The notes: generated by a model not told the origin, from the sequence alone. 64,000 nucleotides of DNA from DAOUEO01 sp963763495 (GCA_963763495.1 CAVXOY010000016.1:62001-126000); one strand, 5' to 3'. Positions 1 through 10,766 are shown, counted from the stretch's first letter. A program made the numbers and translations.

Positions 1-2625
1 GAGATGCTGGGCAACTTCAGTGTCGGCGACTACTTCAAGAAGGAGTCCATCGAGTGGGCCTGGACACTGGTTACGGACAAAGAAGAAGGCATCGGCCTTG
101 ACCCTGACAAGCTCTGGATAAGCGTCTACCTCGACGACGATGAGGCGGCAGGCCACTGGCGCGCGCTCGGTGTGCCGGAGAAGCGCATCATGCGCTACGG
201 CGAGGAGGACAACTACTGGTTCTCCGGCGACGTCGGCCCCTGCGGCCCCTGCTCCGAGATCCACTACGACCGGGGCAAGACGCCGGACTGCCCGGAGTGC
301 GCGAAGGACACCTGCCACCCCCAGATCGATTGCGGGCGCTTCACCGAGATCTGGAACCTCGTCTTCACGATGTACTACCAGAACGAGGACGGCTCCCGCA
401 CCGACCTGCCCCAAAAGAACATCGACACCGGCGCCGGCTTGGAGCGCTGGGCGAGCGTTCTCCAGGGGACACCGACGGTATATGAGACTGACCTCTTCCG
501 CCCCATCATCGCCAGGATCGAAGAGTTGTCTGGCGCGTCAGAAGTACGACACGGCGGACGAGACGACGAAGCGGGTGATGCGCATTGTGGCCGAACATGC
601 GCGTGCCGCTGCTTTCCTCATCGCCGACGGCGTTATGCCGCAGCAACGAGGGGCGAGGTTATGTCTTACGCCGCATTCTGAGGAGGGCGACTACTTTGCC
701 CATGAACGGTTGCCGATGGCAGTCTCATGCGGCCATGCTGTGGAGGAAGCCATCGAGACTATGTGGCGGCCTATCCCGGAACTCAGAGCAGCAGGCGGCC
801 TTGGCGTGTCGCGCTGGCGGCTGCTGAGGAAGAGCGCTTTGTCCAGACCATGATCGCGGAGCGGACGCCATTGCCGCCGTGAGCGGTAGTCTGGGCAGAA
901 CTGGCCGCGTTCTTGCCGAGAGCTGCTCGGCAAGCAGGCGGCCAGCGTAAACCTCGTCGAGCGGTGTACTCCATCACGCAGCTTCCGGAGAACCTGAAGG
1001 CAGCAGTGCTCAAGCCCTACGAGCGACTCCTTGGCCCTGAGCCTGGAACGCCGACGCCGAGCATCGAGGCTGCGCAGAAGACGCCCATGACAGATGACTG
1101 GAGAGTGCCGAATTCATTCTCTGGGACACGTACGGCTATCCTATGGAGCTGACGAGAGAGGTTGCGGCTCGAGCACGGCGTCCGATAGACGACAAGGCGG
1201 GGAGGAGTTCGAGCGACTGATGGAGGAGCAGCGGGAGCGCGCCCGCGCCGCCGGCCGCTTCCGCCTCAGCGAGGCCGAGTCGGCGGAGGCATATGCTGCT
1301 CTGTCGCAAATCCAGACGCGCTTCGTTGGCTACGAGGCTCTTCGTCATGAGACCACCATCGCCGGCATCATCGCCGACGGTGGCACGGTGGAGAGCGCAG
1401 AAACCGGTGATGAGTTGGAAGTCGTTCTCCATGAGACGCCGTTCTACGCCGAGTCCGGTGGCCAGGTCGGCGATACCGGCGAGATCAGCGGCCCCGGCGG
1501 TCGCTTCCAGGTGCAGGATACGCAGCGCACTGAGAGCGGGCTCATCCTCCATCGCGGTCGCGTCGTCGAGGGGCGTATCTCCGTCAACGACGACGTTGTC
1601 GCTCAGGTGGACGCCGACAAGCGCCACGATACGGCCCGCAATCACACAGGCACCCACATTCTCCACGCGGCTCTCCGCAAGGTGCTGGGCCCGCACGCTC
1701 GCCAGGCTGGATCTCTCGTGTCGCCGGAGCGCCTGCGCTTCGACTTCACCCATATCGAGGCGCTGAAGCCGGACGAGCTGGCCGCTGTCCAGCGTCTTGC
1801 TAACGAGAAGATCCGGGAGAACCTGCCGGTGAGCACCCGCCGCTCCTCCTATGAGGAGGCGACAGCCGGTGGTGCCATGGCCCTGTTCGACGAGAAGTAC
1901 GCCGCTGAGGTGCGGGTGGTCGAGGTGACTGCGAGGAAGCGGATGAGCGCTACAGCGCTGAGCTCTGCGGTGGTACCCATGTGCAGTCCACCGGCGAGAT
2001 CGGCAGCTTGATCGTTGTCAGTGAGGAGAGTGTCGGCGCGGGCATGCGTCGCATTGAGGCGGTGACCGGCCGCGGCGCCGAGGAGTACGTGCGGGAACGT
2101 CTCGCCGCTCTCGACAGGCTCGGTGCTCGTCTCGGCGTCTCCGGCGGCCCTGCAGAACTTGAGCAGCGGGTCGATTCGCTGCTGGAGGAGATGGAGGCGC
2201 TCAATAAGCGCGTGCGCTCCCTGGAGCACGACCTCGGCCGTCATACCGCCGAGTCGCTGCTGAAAGATGTGGAGAACATCGATGGCAGCGCCGTCTTGGC
2301 AGCGCGGGTTCCTGCCGCCGGCTCGGAAACGCTGCGCGAGATGGGCGACTGGCTGCGCGATCACTTGAAGAGCGCCGTTGTCGTGCTCGGCACCGTCATC
2401 GACGGGCGGCCTAGCTTCCTTGCCATGGTCACCCCCGACCTTGCCGCACGCGGCCTTCATGCCGGCGAGATCGTCAAGAAAGTAGCGCAGGTAACCGGTG
2501 GTGGTGGCGGTGGCAGGCCGGAAATGGCCCAGGCGGGTGGCAAAGATCCCGCTCGTCTCGACGAGGCCCTGCAGTTGGCCCGTAAGCTGGGGACTGAGGG
2601 CATCAGGGCCCTCAAAGGATCGTAG
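1..2625 (+). CDS. alaS: alanine--tRNA ligase, 5' end outside window, several frameshifts
   Basis: Charges tRNA-Ala with alanine in the cytoplasm. The window opens inside the catalytic domain (EMLGNFSVGDYFK motif, around residue 90 of a typical AlaRS). The aminoacylation core runs to about 530 and then changes frame near 530 and 640; the stretch 690-1130 is badly scrambled. From 1130 the editing domain is clear, with HTGTHILHAAL near 1636 as the zinc-site histidine motif. Another frame change near 1935 precedes CGGTHVQSTGEIG, the second zinc-site half. The C-terminal C-Ala part (GGGGGGRPEMAQAGG) ends at a TAG 4 nt before ruvX. Because alaS is indispensable and domain order is preserved, I attribute the at least six breaks to sequence error. 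It is the first gene of a co-directional run to 8284. Confidence 0.93.
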
Positions 2626-2629
2626 AGGG

Positions 2630-3067
2630 ATGCGCGTGCTCGCCCTGGACGTAGGAGATGCCCGCATCGGCCTGGCGATAAGCGATCCCAACGGGCAGGT
2701 TGCCGTGCCTCTGCGAGTACTCCGCCGCCGTTTGTTGGAGGCCGACATTGCTGACATAGTCGGACTCGCGACGCAAGAGGAAGTAGAGACTCTTGTTGTT
2801 GGGCTTCCCCTTTCGCTGGACGGTACTGCAGGGCATCAGGCCGAGCATGTCCAGGAGTTTGTAGGTCATTTGCAGGCCGCCACCGATCTGCCCATCGTCC
2901 TTTGGGATGAGCGATTGTCGACGGCGCAGGCGGAACGACTCCTACAGATGGCCCCGCCGCGGTCACGCAAGGCCCGGGCGGAGCAGGACGCACTGGCGGC
3001 AGCGATAATCCTCCAGGGCTATCTCGATAGTGGTCAAGGCGGCGCTAGAGGTTTGGCTTCTGAGTAA
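2630..3067 (+). CDS. ruvX: Holliday-junction resolvase-like protein YqgF/RuvX
   Basis: A 145-residue cytoplasmic protein with the RNase H-like fold of the YqgF family, implicated in pre-16S rRNA 5' end processing. The family signature is present: LALDVGDARIGLAISD at the N-terminus with the first catalytic Asp, VGLPLSLDG in the middle, WDERLST, and the C-terminal EQDALAAAIILQ motif carrying the last acidic residue. The ATG at 2630 is chosen because it lies 4 nt after the alaS stop and gives the family's usual length. alaS-ruvX-mltG adjacency is common in bacteria. The frame is intact. Confidence 0.95.
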   Translation: MRVLALDVGDARIGLAISDPNGQVAVPLRVLRRRLLEADIADIVGLATQEEVETLVVGLPLSLDGTAGHQAEHVQEFVGHLQAATDLPIVLWDERLSTAQAERLLQMAPPRSRKARAEQDALAAAIILQGYLDSGQGGARGLASE

Positions 3068-3068
3068 T

Positions 3069-4131
3069 ATGTCACGATTCATACCGGCGGCTGTGATACT
3101 CCTGGCATTGGCTATGGTGGCTGTTATCGGCTTAATCGTAGCTGTTGCCCCAAGTACCATCCTCCGCGAGGAGCCTACAGAATTCCTTGGTCCTACGCCT
3201 CAGGCAGGAGATGTGGCGGTCATCACCATCAAACAGGGGGATGGCGCCAAGGATATCGCCGAACGCCTGGAGAACGCTGGCGTCATCCAAAGCTCCCGCC
3301 TGTTTCGCGTGCTGGTCGCGTTCATGGATATCGAGGATGAACTGGTGGCCGGTGACTATGAGTTCGACAAGGGGATGACGACCTTGACCGTCATTGGCCG
3401 GATCCATGAGGGGATCACGGCGCCCGTGGTCGTGACGATACCGGAAGGGCTTCGTCTGGAGGAGATCGGTGCTGTTCTAGAGGGAAAGGGAGTCGTCTCC
3501 GCCTCTGACTTCCTGGCGGCGACGAAGAAGCCTTACGAATCTTCCGTTCCTTGCCGATCTTCCCGCTACTGCCAGCCTGGAGGGGTATCTCTTCCCCGCT
3601 ACCTACGGCTTCTCCCGCACAGTGACCGCAGAGGACGTGGTTCGGCAGATGCTCAAAGCCTTTGAGAGCAGTGTCGTACCTGAGGCGCAGGGCGACGTTG
3701 TCACGGGCGATCTTACCCTTCATCAGGTCATAACCCTGGCCTCCATCGTAGAGCGCGAGGCGGTGAAGGCGGAGGAGCGTCCCCTAATCGCCAGCGTCTT
3801 CCTCAACCGCCTGAAAGTGGGGATGGCTCTTCAGGCAGACCCTACTGTGCAGTACGCGCTCGGCAACGACAAGGAGAACGTCGCTCGCTATGGCTACTGG
3901 AAGAAGGAACTCACTCTTGCCGACCTAGCTGTTGATTCTCCCTACAACACCTATCAGAACATGGGACTCCCGCCGGGGCCTATCGCCTGTCCCGGCCTTG
4001 ACTCGATAAAGGCGGTCTTGCGGCCTGCCCGCACCAATTACCTGTTCTTCGTAGCCAAAGACGACGGGAGTCACGTCTTTGCCGAGACGCTCGAAGAGCA
4101 TCAACGGAACGTCGAGCAGTATCAGCACTAG
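3069..4131 (+). CDS. mltG: endolytic peptidoglycan transglycosylase MltG, one frameshift
   Basis: Membrane-anchored lytic transglycosylase that cleaves nascent glycan strands in the cell wall. The start ATG lies 1 nt after the ruvX stop. Residues 1-30 form one hydrophobic anchor (IPAAVILLALAMVAVIGLIV). A LysM-like segment follows (IKQGDGAKDIAERLENAGVI), then the YceG domain. The frame changes near 3530-3540. Downstream in the new frame are EGYLFPATYGF and LASIVEREA, which holds the expected catalytic Glu, then FLNRLKVGMALQADPTVQYA and the glycine/proline-rich YNTYQNMGLPPGPI motif. About 354 residues in total, normal for the family. The single break is probably a sequence error. Confidence 0.93.
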
Positions 4132-4156
4132 CGGTACTGGAAGCGGATCTGGTCCT

Positions 4157-5015
4157 ATGAAGCGCGTTGGTCTTATCGGATTCCCTCTAGCTCACTCCTT
4201 GTCGCCGGTGATCCAGGGAGTGGCCTTTGCCCATCACGGCCTCCCGGAGCGGTACGAGTTGTGGGAGACGGAGGCCACTCAGCTTGAGGAGCGAGTGCGT
4301 GGCCTGCGCACTGGTGATTGCCTCGGAGCGAACGTGACGATCCCTTACAAAGAGGACGTGATCCCTTACCTCGACCGTCTGGATTCGCTTGTTGAGAGGA
4401 CAGGAGCGGTCAATACGATAGTGAACGAGCACGGGCATCTCGCTGGCTACAACACCGACGTTATCGGCTTTGCTCGCGCATTGGAGAACGCTGGTTTCGC
4501 GGCAAAAGGACAGCGTGCGGTTGTCTTGGGAGCAGGTGGCGCGGCGAGGGCAGTCGGTGTGGCTCTTGTCGAAGCGGGTATTGCCGAGATCGCTATAACC
4601 GACATCTTGCCCAGCCGCAGCGAGGCGCTGGCTGTTGCCTTGAGGTCGCTTGCGCCTGTGACTACCGTCCGAGTGTGCAGCCTGGATGATGAATCTCTCC
4701 CCAAAGCGACAAACGCTTGCCAGCTTCTGGTAAACTGTACGCCGGTTGGGATGCGTCACAGCAGCTCGGAGGGCCAACTGCCGCTGTCTGCGGCGATGAT
4801 CCCGCCGGGAATCTGTCGTCTTCGATCTCGTGTATAATCCGCTGGTCACGCCTCTGTTGGCGGCTGCCCAGGCTCGTGGCGCCCGCATCATCGGAGGGCT
4901 GGCGATGCTTGTTTACCAGGCTGCCGCTTCGTTTAGGCTCTGGACAGGCCTGGAGGCGCCGGAGAAGGAGATGATGGCTGCCGCTCAGAAAGCATTGGCT
5001 CCTGATGCCGGGTAG
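4157..5015 (+). CDS. aroE: shikimate dehydrogenase, one frameshift
   Basis: Reduces 3-dehydroshikimate to shikimate with NADPH. The N-terminal substrate domain shows GFPLAHSLSP, the catalytic-lysine motif NVTIPYKE and GAVNTIV. The nucleotide-binding loop is VLGAGGAARAVG. An extra base near 4811 shifts the frame: the text before it ends at AAMIPPG and continues downstream as SVVFDLVYNPLVTPLL and GLAMLVYQAAASF, the normal C-terminus. It begins 25 nt after mltG and precedes aroC by 48 nt, within a shikimate-pathway run. Confidence 0.93.
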
Positions 5016-5063
5016 GGATAGCAGTTAACATAAGTATAGCACGGGCGCAAGGATAGATAGACT

Positions 5064-6236
5064 ATGTTTCGATTTCTAACCGCCGGCGAGTCGCATGGGA
5101 AGGCCCTTACGGCCATCATCGAGGGTGTACCGGCCGGACTTGCTTTGACGGAGGATGATATCGCCAATGACCTGCGGCGGCGGCAGGGTGGGCATGGCCG
5201 CGGCGGTCGCCAGCAGATCGAGCAAGACAGAGCGGATATCGTCTCCGGCGTCCGCCATGGGCGCACTTTGGGTAGCCCGATCACGCTGGTCATCGCCAAC
5301 CGCGATTGGGAGAACTGGCGCGAGGTGATGTCCGTCGAGGCAACGTCGGCATCTGATGAGAAGCTGACTCGTCTACGGCCTGGTCACGCCGATCTTCCCG
5401 GCGTCATGAAGTATGCCCAGGACGACGTACGCCCTATATTGGAGCGCGCCAGCGCCCGCGAGACGGCAGCGCGGGTGGCGGTAGGCGCGGTGGCCCGTCG
5501 TTTCCTGGGTGAGTTCGCTGTCCATATCCACAGCCACACGGTCGCGATAGGCGGAGTCGAGGCGAAGATCGCCGGTGAGCCCGACTGGCAGGCGGTGGAA
5601 GAATCCCCTGTGCGTTGCGCTGATTCTCAGGCCTCGCAGCAGATGATCGCCGCTATCGATGCCGCTCGCAAGGATGGTGATAGCTTGGGAGGTGTCATGG
5701 AGGTATGGGCGACAGGCGTTCCCATCGGCCTGGGGAGCCATGTCCACTGGGACCGCCGGCTCAATGGCCTTCTCGCCCAGGCTCTCATGAGTATTCCCTC
5801 CGTCAAAGGTGTAGAGGTAGGACAAGGCTTTGGGCTGGCGCGTAGCCGGGGCTCTGAGGCTCATGACGTCATCCTGCCTTTCGAAGATTGGGGGGATCGA
5901 TTGTGGCCTCGTGCCTCCAATCGGGCCGGCGGTATCGAAGGCGGAATGACCAATGGCGAGCCGCTGGTACTGCGGGCAGCCCTCAAGCCGATCGCGACGC
6001 TACCTAAGCCGCTGCCCTCGGCCGACCTGATGACGGGTGAGCGGGTCGATGCCCACTTCGAGCGCGCCGATGCCTGTGTCGTTCCCGCGGCGGGCGTGAT
6101 TGGTGAGGCGATGGTAGCGATTGTTCTCGCCGGCGCAACGCTTGAGAAGTTCGGTGGTGACCACATCGACGAGACCCTCCGCAACTACCGAGTCGTATCT
6201 GAAAACCATCGGCCCTCGCCGATCCACGAAGTAAGC
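5064..6236 (+). CDS. aroC: chorismate synthase, frame runs on into aroK without a stop
   Basis: Converts EPSP to chorismate, the last shared step of aromatic biosynthesis, using reduced FMN. The start MFRFLTAGESHG is the family signature; further motifs are GGHGRGGRQQIEQD, LRPGHADLPG, RASARETAARVAVGA and the C-terminal GAVIGEAMVAIVLA-like stretch. The expected end of AroC is around 6200-6236, but no stop is met in this frame and translation continues directly into shikimate kinase. A TAA at 6232-6234 lies one frame away, just before the aroK ATG, so a single indel near the AAAA run at 6202-6205 would restore an ordinary aroC stop. A true fusion and an indel are both open. Confidence 0.93.
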
Positions 6237-7948
6237 ATGCCTGCTAGAAGACCGCAGCGGATATTCCTCACCGGCTTTTCGTTTACCGGCAAGTCCTTGG
6301 TGGCGCCTCTGGTGGCCCAGGCCTTGGGCTGGCAGGTCGTCGACCTCGATGACCTGATCGAAGAAGCAGCAGGCAAGGCAGTGCCCCAGATATTCGCCGA
6401 AGAGGGCGAGCCCGGGTTCCGCCTTCGCGAGCGAGAAGCGCTGCAGAATGCCTGTCGCCGTCGGAAGGTCGTTGTCGCCACCGGTGGCGGGGTCATCCTT
6501 GCCGAGGAGAACCGGCGGGCGATGGGCGAAGGTGGCTTCGTCGTCTGCCTGGAGGCACGGCCGGAGACGATCCTGCGCCGTATGCGGGCGGCAGGTGACG
6601 GCTCAACATCCGAGCGGCCCTTGTTGAAGGGCGATGACCCGCTGAACCGCATTCGTAATCTCAAAGGGCTGCGCCAGCCTCTCTATGCCCTGGCAGATTG
6701 CACTGTTCATACCGACAACCTGTCGCCGGAGCATGTAGCAGCGGAGATCGTGCGTGCCTGGCGCCGGTACTCTGTCGCATCTCCAAGCGACGGCAGCCGT
6801 TTCGCCGCAACCGAAGGAGAACGGGTCGCCAGTGTCATCGAGGCAGAGACACCCGATGTCGCTTGTTGGGTGACCACCGAGACGGCGCGTTACCCTGTCT
6901 ATGTTGGCTGGGGAACGCTGGCGCAACTAGGGGAGAGGATGCAGGCGGCGGATCTGACAGGACGCGGCATATGTAATCAGCGACTCCAACGTTTGCCAGC
7001 ACTATGGCCAGGAAGTCGAGAAGATACTGGTAGACGCCGGCTTCGCGACCGACTCCTACGTGGTCCCTGCCGGCGAAGCGAGCAAAGACCTAACCGTAGC
7101 CTCTAAGATTTACGATTGGCTGGTGACTCGGAAGGCGGAGCGGAAACACTCGATAGTCGCTCTTGGCGGCGGTGTGGTCGGTGATCTGGCGGGCTTCGTG
7201 GCTGCGACCTACCTGCGGGGAATCCCTCTGGTGCAGGTCCCGACAAGCCTCCTGGCGATGGTCGACGCCTCCATAGGCGGCAAGGTAGCGGTTGATCACC
7301 GCGAGGGCAAGAACCTCATCGGCGCTTTTTACCAGCCGCGGCTTGTCTTCGCTGACGTGGCAACGCTGCAGACCCTCCCCGAAAGGGAGTTGACCTCTGG
7401 TTGGGCCGAGGTGATCAAGCATGCCCTGATCATGGACGCGGAGTTGCTGGCACTGCTTGAGGAAGCGTGCCGATGATCTCCGTGCTCTTGAGCCGGCAAT
7501 AACGACCCAGGTAGTACGGCGCTCGATGGTCTTGAAGGCACAGGTGGTCGCTGAGGATGAGCGTGAACTGACCGGCCGTCGCAGCATTCTGAACTATGGC
7601 CATACGGTCGGCCATGGACTGGAGTCTGCAACCGGTTACGGTGCCCTTCTCCATGGCGAAGCGGTGGCACTGGGCATGATCGCTGCTGCGGAGGTCGGCC
7701 GGGCTATGGGTGTGACACCGCCGGGGCTGCTCGACCGACAGAGAAGGTTGCTGGAGCGCTTCGGGTTGCCGGTGCGCATTCGCGGCGTCGATATCGAAGC
7801 TGTGCTGAAGGCGATTTCGCTTGACAAGAAGACCAGCGATAAGTCAGTTCGCTGGGTTCTTCTTAGGGACATCGGCCGGCCGGTCCTCCACAATGACGTT
7901 CCTCTGCCTCTGGTGCGGCGGGTCATCGAGGGGATGCTTGAGCCGTAG
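6237..7948 (+). CDS. aroKB: shikimate kinase fused to 3-dehydroquinate synthase, two frameshifts
   Basis: The N-terminal half is shikimate kinase: Walker A GFSFTGKS at residues 13-20, the substrate motif VDLDDLIEEA, and ATGGGVIL. It ends near residue 175 (EIVRAWRRYS). A linker of about 40 residues joins it in frame to 3-dehydroquinate synthase, which starts at RYPVYVGWGTL. Two frame changes, near 6962 and 7468, interrupt the synthase, which otherwise keeps ALGGGVVGDLAGFVAATYLRG, VPTSLLAMVDASIGGK, GWAEVIKHALI and NYGHTVGHGLE (metal-ligand histidine). AroK-AroB fusions are known, for example in Thermotoga, so the bifunctional form is credible. It supplies shikimate 3-phosphate and 3-dehydroquinate to the same pathway as its neighbours. 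Confidence 0.9.
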
Positions 7949-7980
7949 GCCAACAGCCGTCTATTCAGCAGGCAAATGCT

Positions 7981-8284
7981 ATGCCTGGACAGGAAGAGAA
8001 ACAGAGGACGAAGACGCTGCGGGCGACAGTTCGAGGGAAGGTGCAGGCTGTCGGTTATCGCCAGTTCGTCTTGATGAAGGCCCGTTCGCTGGGGTTGACC
8101 GGATACGTGTGCAACGGCGAGGACGGGCGGAGCGTGGAGGTTGTCGCTGAAGGCCCTGTCGACTGTTCTGGAGGATCTGCTGCAGCACCTACGCCGGGGG
8201 CCCTTCTTGTCCCGAGTGGACGAGGTGGAGGAGTCGTGGTCCGATGAGGTGGGCGGCTACGACAGCTTCGACATCGCCTTCTAG
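7981..8284 (+). CDS. acyP: acylphosphatase, one frameshift
   Basis: Small cytoplasmic enzyme that hydrolyses acyl phosphates. The hallmark GKVQAVGYRQFV, with the phosphate-binding Arg, lies at residues 19-30, followed by ARSLGLTGYVCNGEDGRSVEVVAEGP, which carries the catalytic Asn. The frame changes near 8162-8170; in the new frame LEDLLQHLRRGPFLSRVDEVEESW leads to YDSFDIAF and a TAG at 8282. The total, about 100 residues, is usual. It is the last gene of the + run and converges with mobB 17 nt away. Confidence 0.88.
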
Positions 8285-8301
8285 CGAGAGGCCGTGTGCG
8301 C

Positions 8302-8952
8302 CTACTTGCGGGTCTTGACCGTCACGACAACACTCTTAGGGTCTTCGACCCCCTTCAGTGTGCGTACCATCCCTAGCACGATGCCGGCGACCATCTTGCG
8401 AACGAACATCGCCAGCGGCAGGCGCACACCATCGATGAAGAGGGCAGCGTCTTCGCCTGGCTCCGCCACCAGGAAGCGCTTGCGGGTCAACTCTGCCAGG
8501 CCCGAAAGGTCGCTGTCGTCGAAAGTGGGGATGTCCATGCCCGCCGGTTTGTCGCCGACGATAGCCAGCAGCTCGTTCTTGTGACAGATTAGCTCTTCCC
8601 CTTCGCTGATGCGGTGTACTTCTACCTTGGGGAAGCTGCTGTGGCGGAATCCGTTCACGAGGATGAGGTCATACTCGTCCCGCATCTCCCAGACCAGCTC
8701 ATCCAGCGATGGTTCTTCTTCCATGCGCCGCAAAGTCGTAACCATGCCGGGCGCGCTGACGATCACCGTCTCGCTGCCCGCCGCTACAAAACGAGCGACA
8801 TCCGATGATATAGAGTCCAAGGGGATGGCCTTGTCATCCTGCGTTATCACTGCGACTCGTACGTCTTTGTCCGCCAGCTCCTGCAGAAGTCCTTTGATTA
8901 CCACTGCGACATCCGGCCTCGACCGTCCAACTATGCACAATACTGGAAGCAT
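8302..8952 (-). CDS. mobB: MobB-like molybdopterin-guanine dinucleotide biosynthesis protein, degenerate P-loop
   Basis: 216 residues. The overall pattern follows MobB: N-terminal beta strand VLCIVGRSR, then helix and VRVAVITQDD, DVARFVAAGSETVIVSAPG, and DLILVNGFRHSSFPKVEVHR, the conserved ending of the GTPase core. The Walker A position reads GRSRPDVAV, without the Lys-Ser/Thr of a working P-loop, so GTP binding is doubtful. The C-terminal 80 residues (FDDSDLSGLAELTRKRFL onward) are a tail that I do not recognise. It lies 16 nt downstream of moeA on the same strand, which supports a role in Mo/W cofactor assembly, perhaps as a partner protein rather than a nucleotide binder. Confidence 0.8.
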   Translation of the reverse strand: MLPVLCIVGRSRPDVAVVIKGLLQELADKDVRVAVITQDDKAIPLDSISSDVARFVAAGSETVIVSAPGMVTTLRRMEEEPSLDELVWEMRDEYDLILVNGFRHSSFPKVEVHRISEGEELICHKNELLAIVGDKPAGMDIPTFDDSDLSGLAELTRKRFLVAEPGEDAALFIDGVRLPLAMFVRKMVAGIVLGMVRTLKGVEDPKSVVVTVKTRK

Positions 8953-8968
8953 CTCCTTGGATCCCTCT

Positions 8969-10234
8969 CTAACCCTCGTTGTGAGACCAGTTGAGCATCA
9001 TCACCGTGACCTCGTCCCCCGCTTCGATCGCAGGGACATCCTCGGGCACAATCGCCAGCGCATTGGCGACAACCATCGACGTGAGGATTCCCGAACCTTG
9101 CGGGCCGGTGAGAGAAGCATAGTAGCGTCCACTTCTTTCGGTGACCACCGCTCGGGCGAATATGCGGCGCCCGTCGCTATTGGAGATACGATCCTCGGCG
9201 ATAGCGCGTAGAGTAGGGCGTTCCCAGCCTGACTTGCCCATCATCTTGAAGATGGCCGGGCGGGCGAAGAGCTCGAAGGATATCATCGAGCTGACGGGGT
9301 TGCCCGGAAAACCGATATGGGGCACCTGGCGGTTGCCGCTGGGGAATGCGCCGAAGGCGAGCGGCTTCCCGGGCTTCATACGCACGGTCCAGAAATCGAC
9401 CTGCCCTTCTCGGGCGAGAACGTCTTTGACCACGTCGTAGTCGCCTCGAGAGACACCGGCTGAAGTGACGAGCATGTCGGCGTCGAGGCCACCGCGGATC
9501 TTCGCCGTGAGATCCTCCACGCTGTCGCGGGCGATGCCGAGCGGTTTGGGAACGCCGCCGCTCTGCCGTACGAGGGCAGCCACGCTGTAACTGTTGGAGT
9601 CGTGGATCTTCCCTGGTCCCAAGGGCTCTCCCAATGGTACTAGCTCGTCGCCGGTCGAGAGGACCGCTACTACCGGTCGGCGGATGACGTTGACTGTCGC
9701 GTGACCCAGGTTGGCCAGCGCGCCGATATGAGCAGGTCGTAGCGTCATTCCCTTGGTTAGAACGGTGGCCCCTTTTCTGACGTCCTCACCAGCGCGACGG
9801 ACATTATCTCCCTTCGAAACTGCGTGGAGTATCGCCACCGATTCCACGGGCTTGGCAAACGACCCAAATTCGCGCCCGCTGGGCTCGTCTGTATCCTCGA
9901 ACGGTACGACAGCGTCGGCACCGGCGGGCAAGGGTGCGCCGGTCATGATCCGGACAGCCGTTCCCGGCGAGACCTCGCCTGCGTACAAATGGCCTGCCGC
10001 TAGCTCACCCAGAACTCGCAACCGGACAGGATTCTGGAGGCTGGCGCCGTCGGTGTCAGCAGCGCGGACGGCATAGCCGTCCATCGCCGTGTTGTCCAGC
10101 GGCGGGATGTGGTAATCGGCGACGATATCTTCCGCCAGCACCTGCCCCAGGGCATCAAGCAGAGGCTTTTCCTCAGGCTCCAGAACATGGACGTAGCCGA
10201 GGATCCTCTGCAGGGCTTCCTCAACGCTTATCAC
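8969..10234 (-). CDS. moeA: molybdopterin molybdenumtransferase MoeA
   Basis: Inserts molybdate or tungstate into adenylylated molybdopterin. 421 residues and intact. Visible motifs: DNTAMDGYAVR near residue 47, RIMTGAPLPAGADAVVPFED near 94, VLSTGDEL at the start of the MogA-like domain, SAGVSRGDYD, MKPGKPLAFG and GFPGNPVSSM. The C-terminal beta-barrel domain is present. It is first in a two-gene unit with mobB. The AOR encoded at 35819-37605 needs a pterin cofactor, so these genes have a plausible client in the same window. Confidence 0.95.
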   Translation of the reverse strand: MISVEEALQRILGYVHVLEPEEKPLLDALGQVLAEDIVADYHIPPLDNTAMDGYAVRAADTDGASLQNPVRLRVLGELAAGHLYAGEVSPGTAVRIMTGAPLPAGADAVVPFEDTDEPSGREFGSFAKPVESVAILHAVSKGDNVRRAGEDVRKGATVLTKGMTLRPAHIGALANLGHATVNVIRRPVVAVLSTGDELVPLGEPLGPGKIHDSNSYSVAALVRQSGGVPKPLGIARDSVEDLTAKIRGGLDADMLVTSAGVSRGDYDVVKDVLAREGQVDFWTVRMKPGKPLAFGAFPSGNRQVPHIGFPGNPVSSMISFELFARPAIFKMMGKSGWERPTLRAIAEDRISNSDGRRIFARAVVTERSGRYYASLTGPQGSGILTSMVVANALAIVPEDVPAIEAGDEVTVMMLNWSHNEG

Positions 10235-10406
10235 AGATTACCTGCCTATCACACGATGACTGATTGGTCTGTCGCCTAGATAATACACCAGCGCGGCCTA
10301 TGGGAGAGGCTCAATCAAACGCCGCTTCTCTGGGCGAGAAGCCGGGGCACCTGGGGTTTGGGCCCAATGGGCTATCCTGCAGACTCGGGGCAGTTTGGAG
10401 CAGGCG

Positions 10407-10661
10407 TCAGAATCGCACCGCCAGACAGGTCGTAGTACGCTGAACGCCGTCTACGCGCTGGATGCCTTCGGTGATGAAGCGACCCATCTTGTCCAGGTCA
10501 TCGGCCTGAAGTTGCACTATGACATCGTAGGGGCCGGTGACTGTGTCTACGGCTACGATCTGGGCGTCTGGATGTTTGAAGTTCGTCAGTGTTTCGCTAA
10601 TCGCTTTTGCCTTTCCGACCTCGGCATCGACCAGGACGTACCCATGGACTGTCATCCTCAC
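10407..10661 (-). CDS. Lrp/AsnC ligand-binding (RAM) domain protein without DNA-binding domain
   Basis: 84 residues that correspond only to the RAM effector domain of Lrp/AsnC regulators: HGYVLVDAEVGKAKAISETL, then AVDTVTGPYDVIVQLQADD and TEGIQRVDGVQRTTTCLAV. The helix-turn-helix half is absent. Such stand-alone domains bind amino acids or related ligands and oligomerise; the partner here is unknown. A TTGACA / CATAAC promoter lies just upstream, so it is probably transcribed alone. Confidence 0.88.
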   Translation of the reverse strand: MRMTVHGYVLVDAEVGKAKAISETLTNFKHPDAQIVAVDTVTGPYDVIVQLQADDLDKMGRFITEGIQRVDGVQRTTTCLAVRF

Positions 10662-10694
10662 GCCTCCTAGACACGAAATACTGTCCTGCGCTCA

Positions 10695-10723
10695 GTTATG
10701 ATACTTTCCCGGCAGGTTGTCAA
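10695..10723 (-). promoter_or_regulatory. sigma70-type promoter for the RAM-domain gene
   Basis: On the minus strand a perfect -35 TTGACA (10718-10723) is followed after 17 nt by CATAAC (10695-10700), four of six consensus bases. The -10 lies about 33 nt upstream of the start codon at 10661. Prediction from sequence only. Confidence 0.5.
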
Positions 10724-10766
10724 GACGTTGCCATTATCGGGTAGGGCCTACAGGCAGCTTCTCACA

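Noticed and set aside
1..2625. Treating alaS, aroE and aroB as pseudogenes.
   Set aside because: They are indispensable, domain order is whole, and breaks are single-base; error is simpler.
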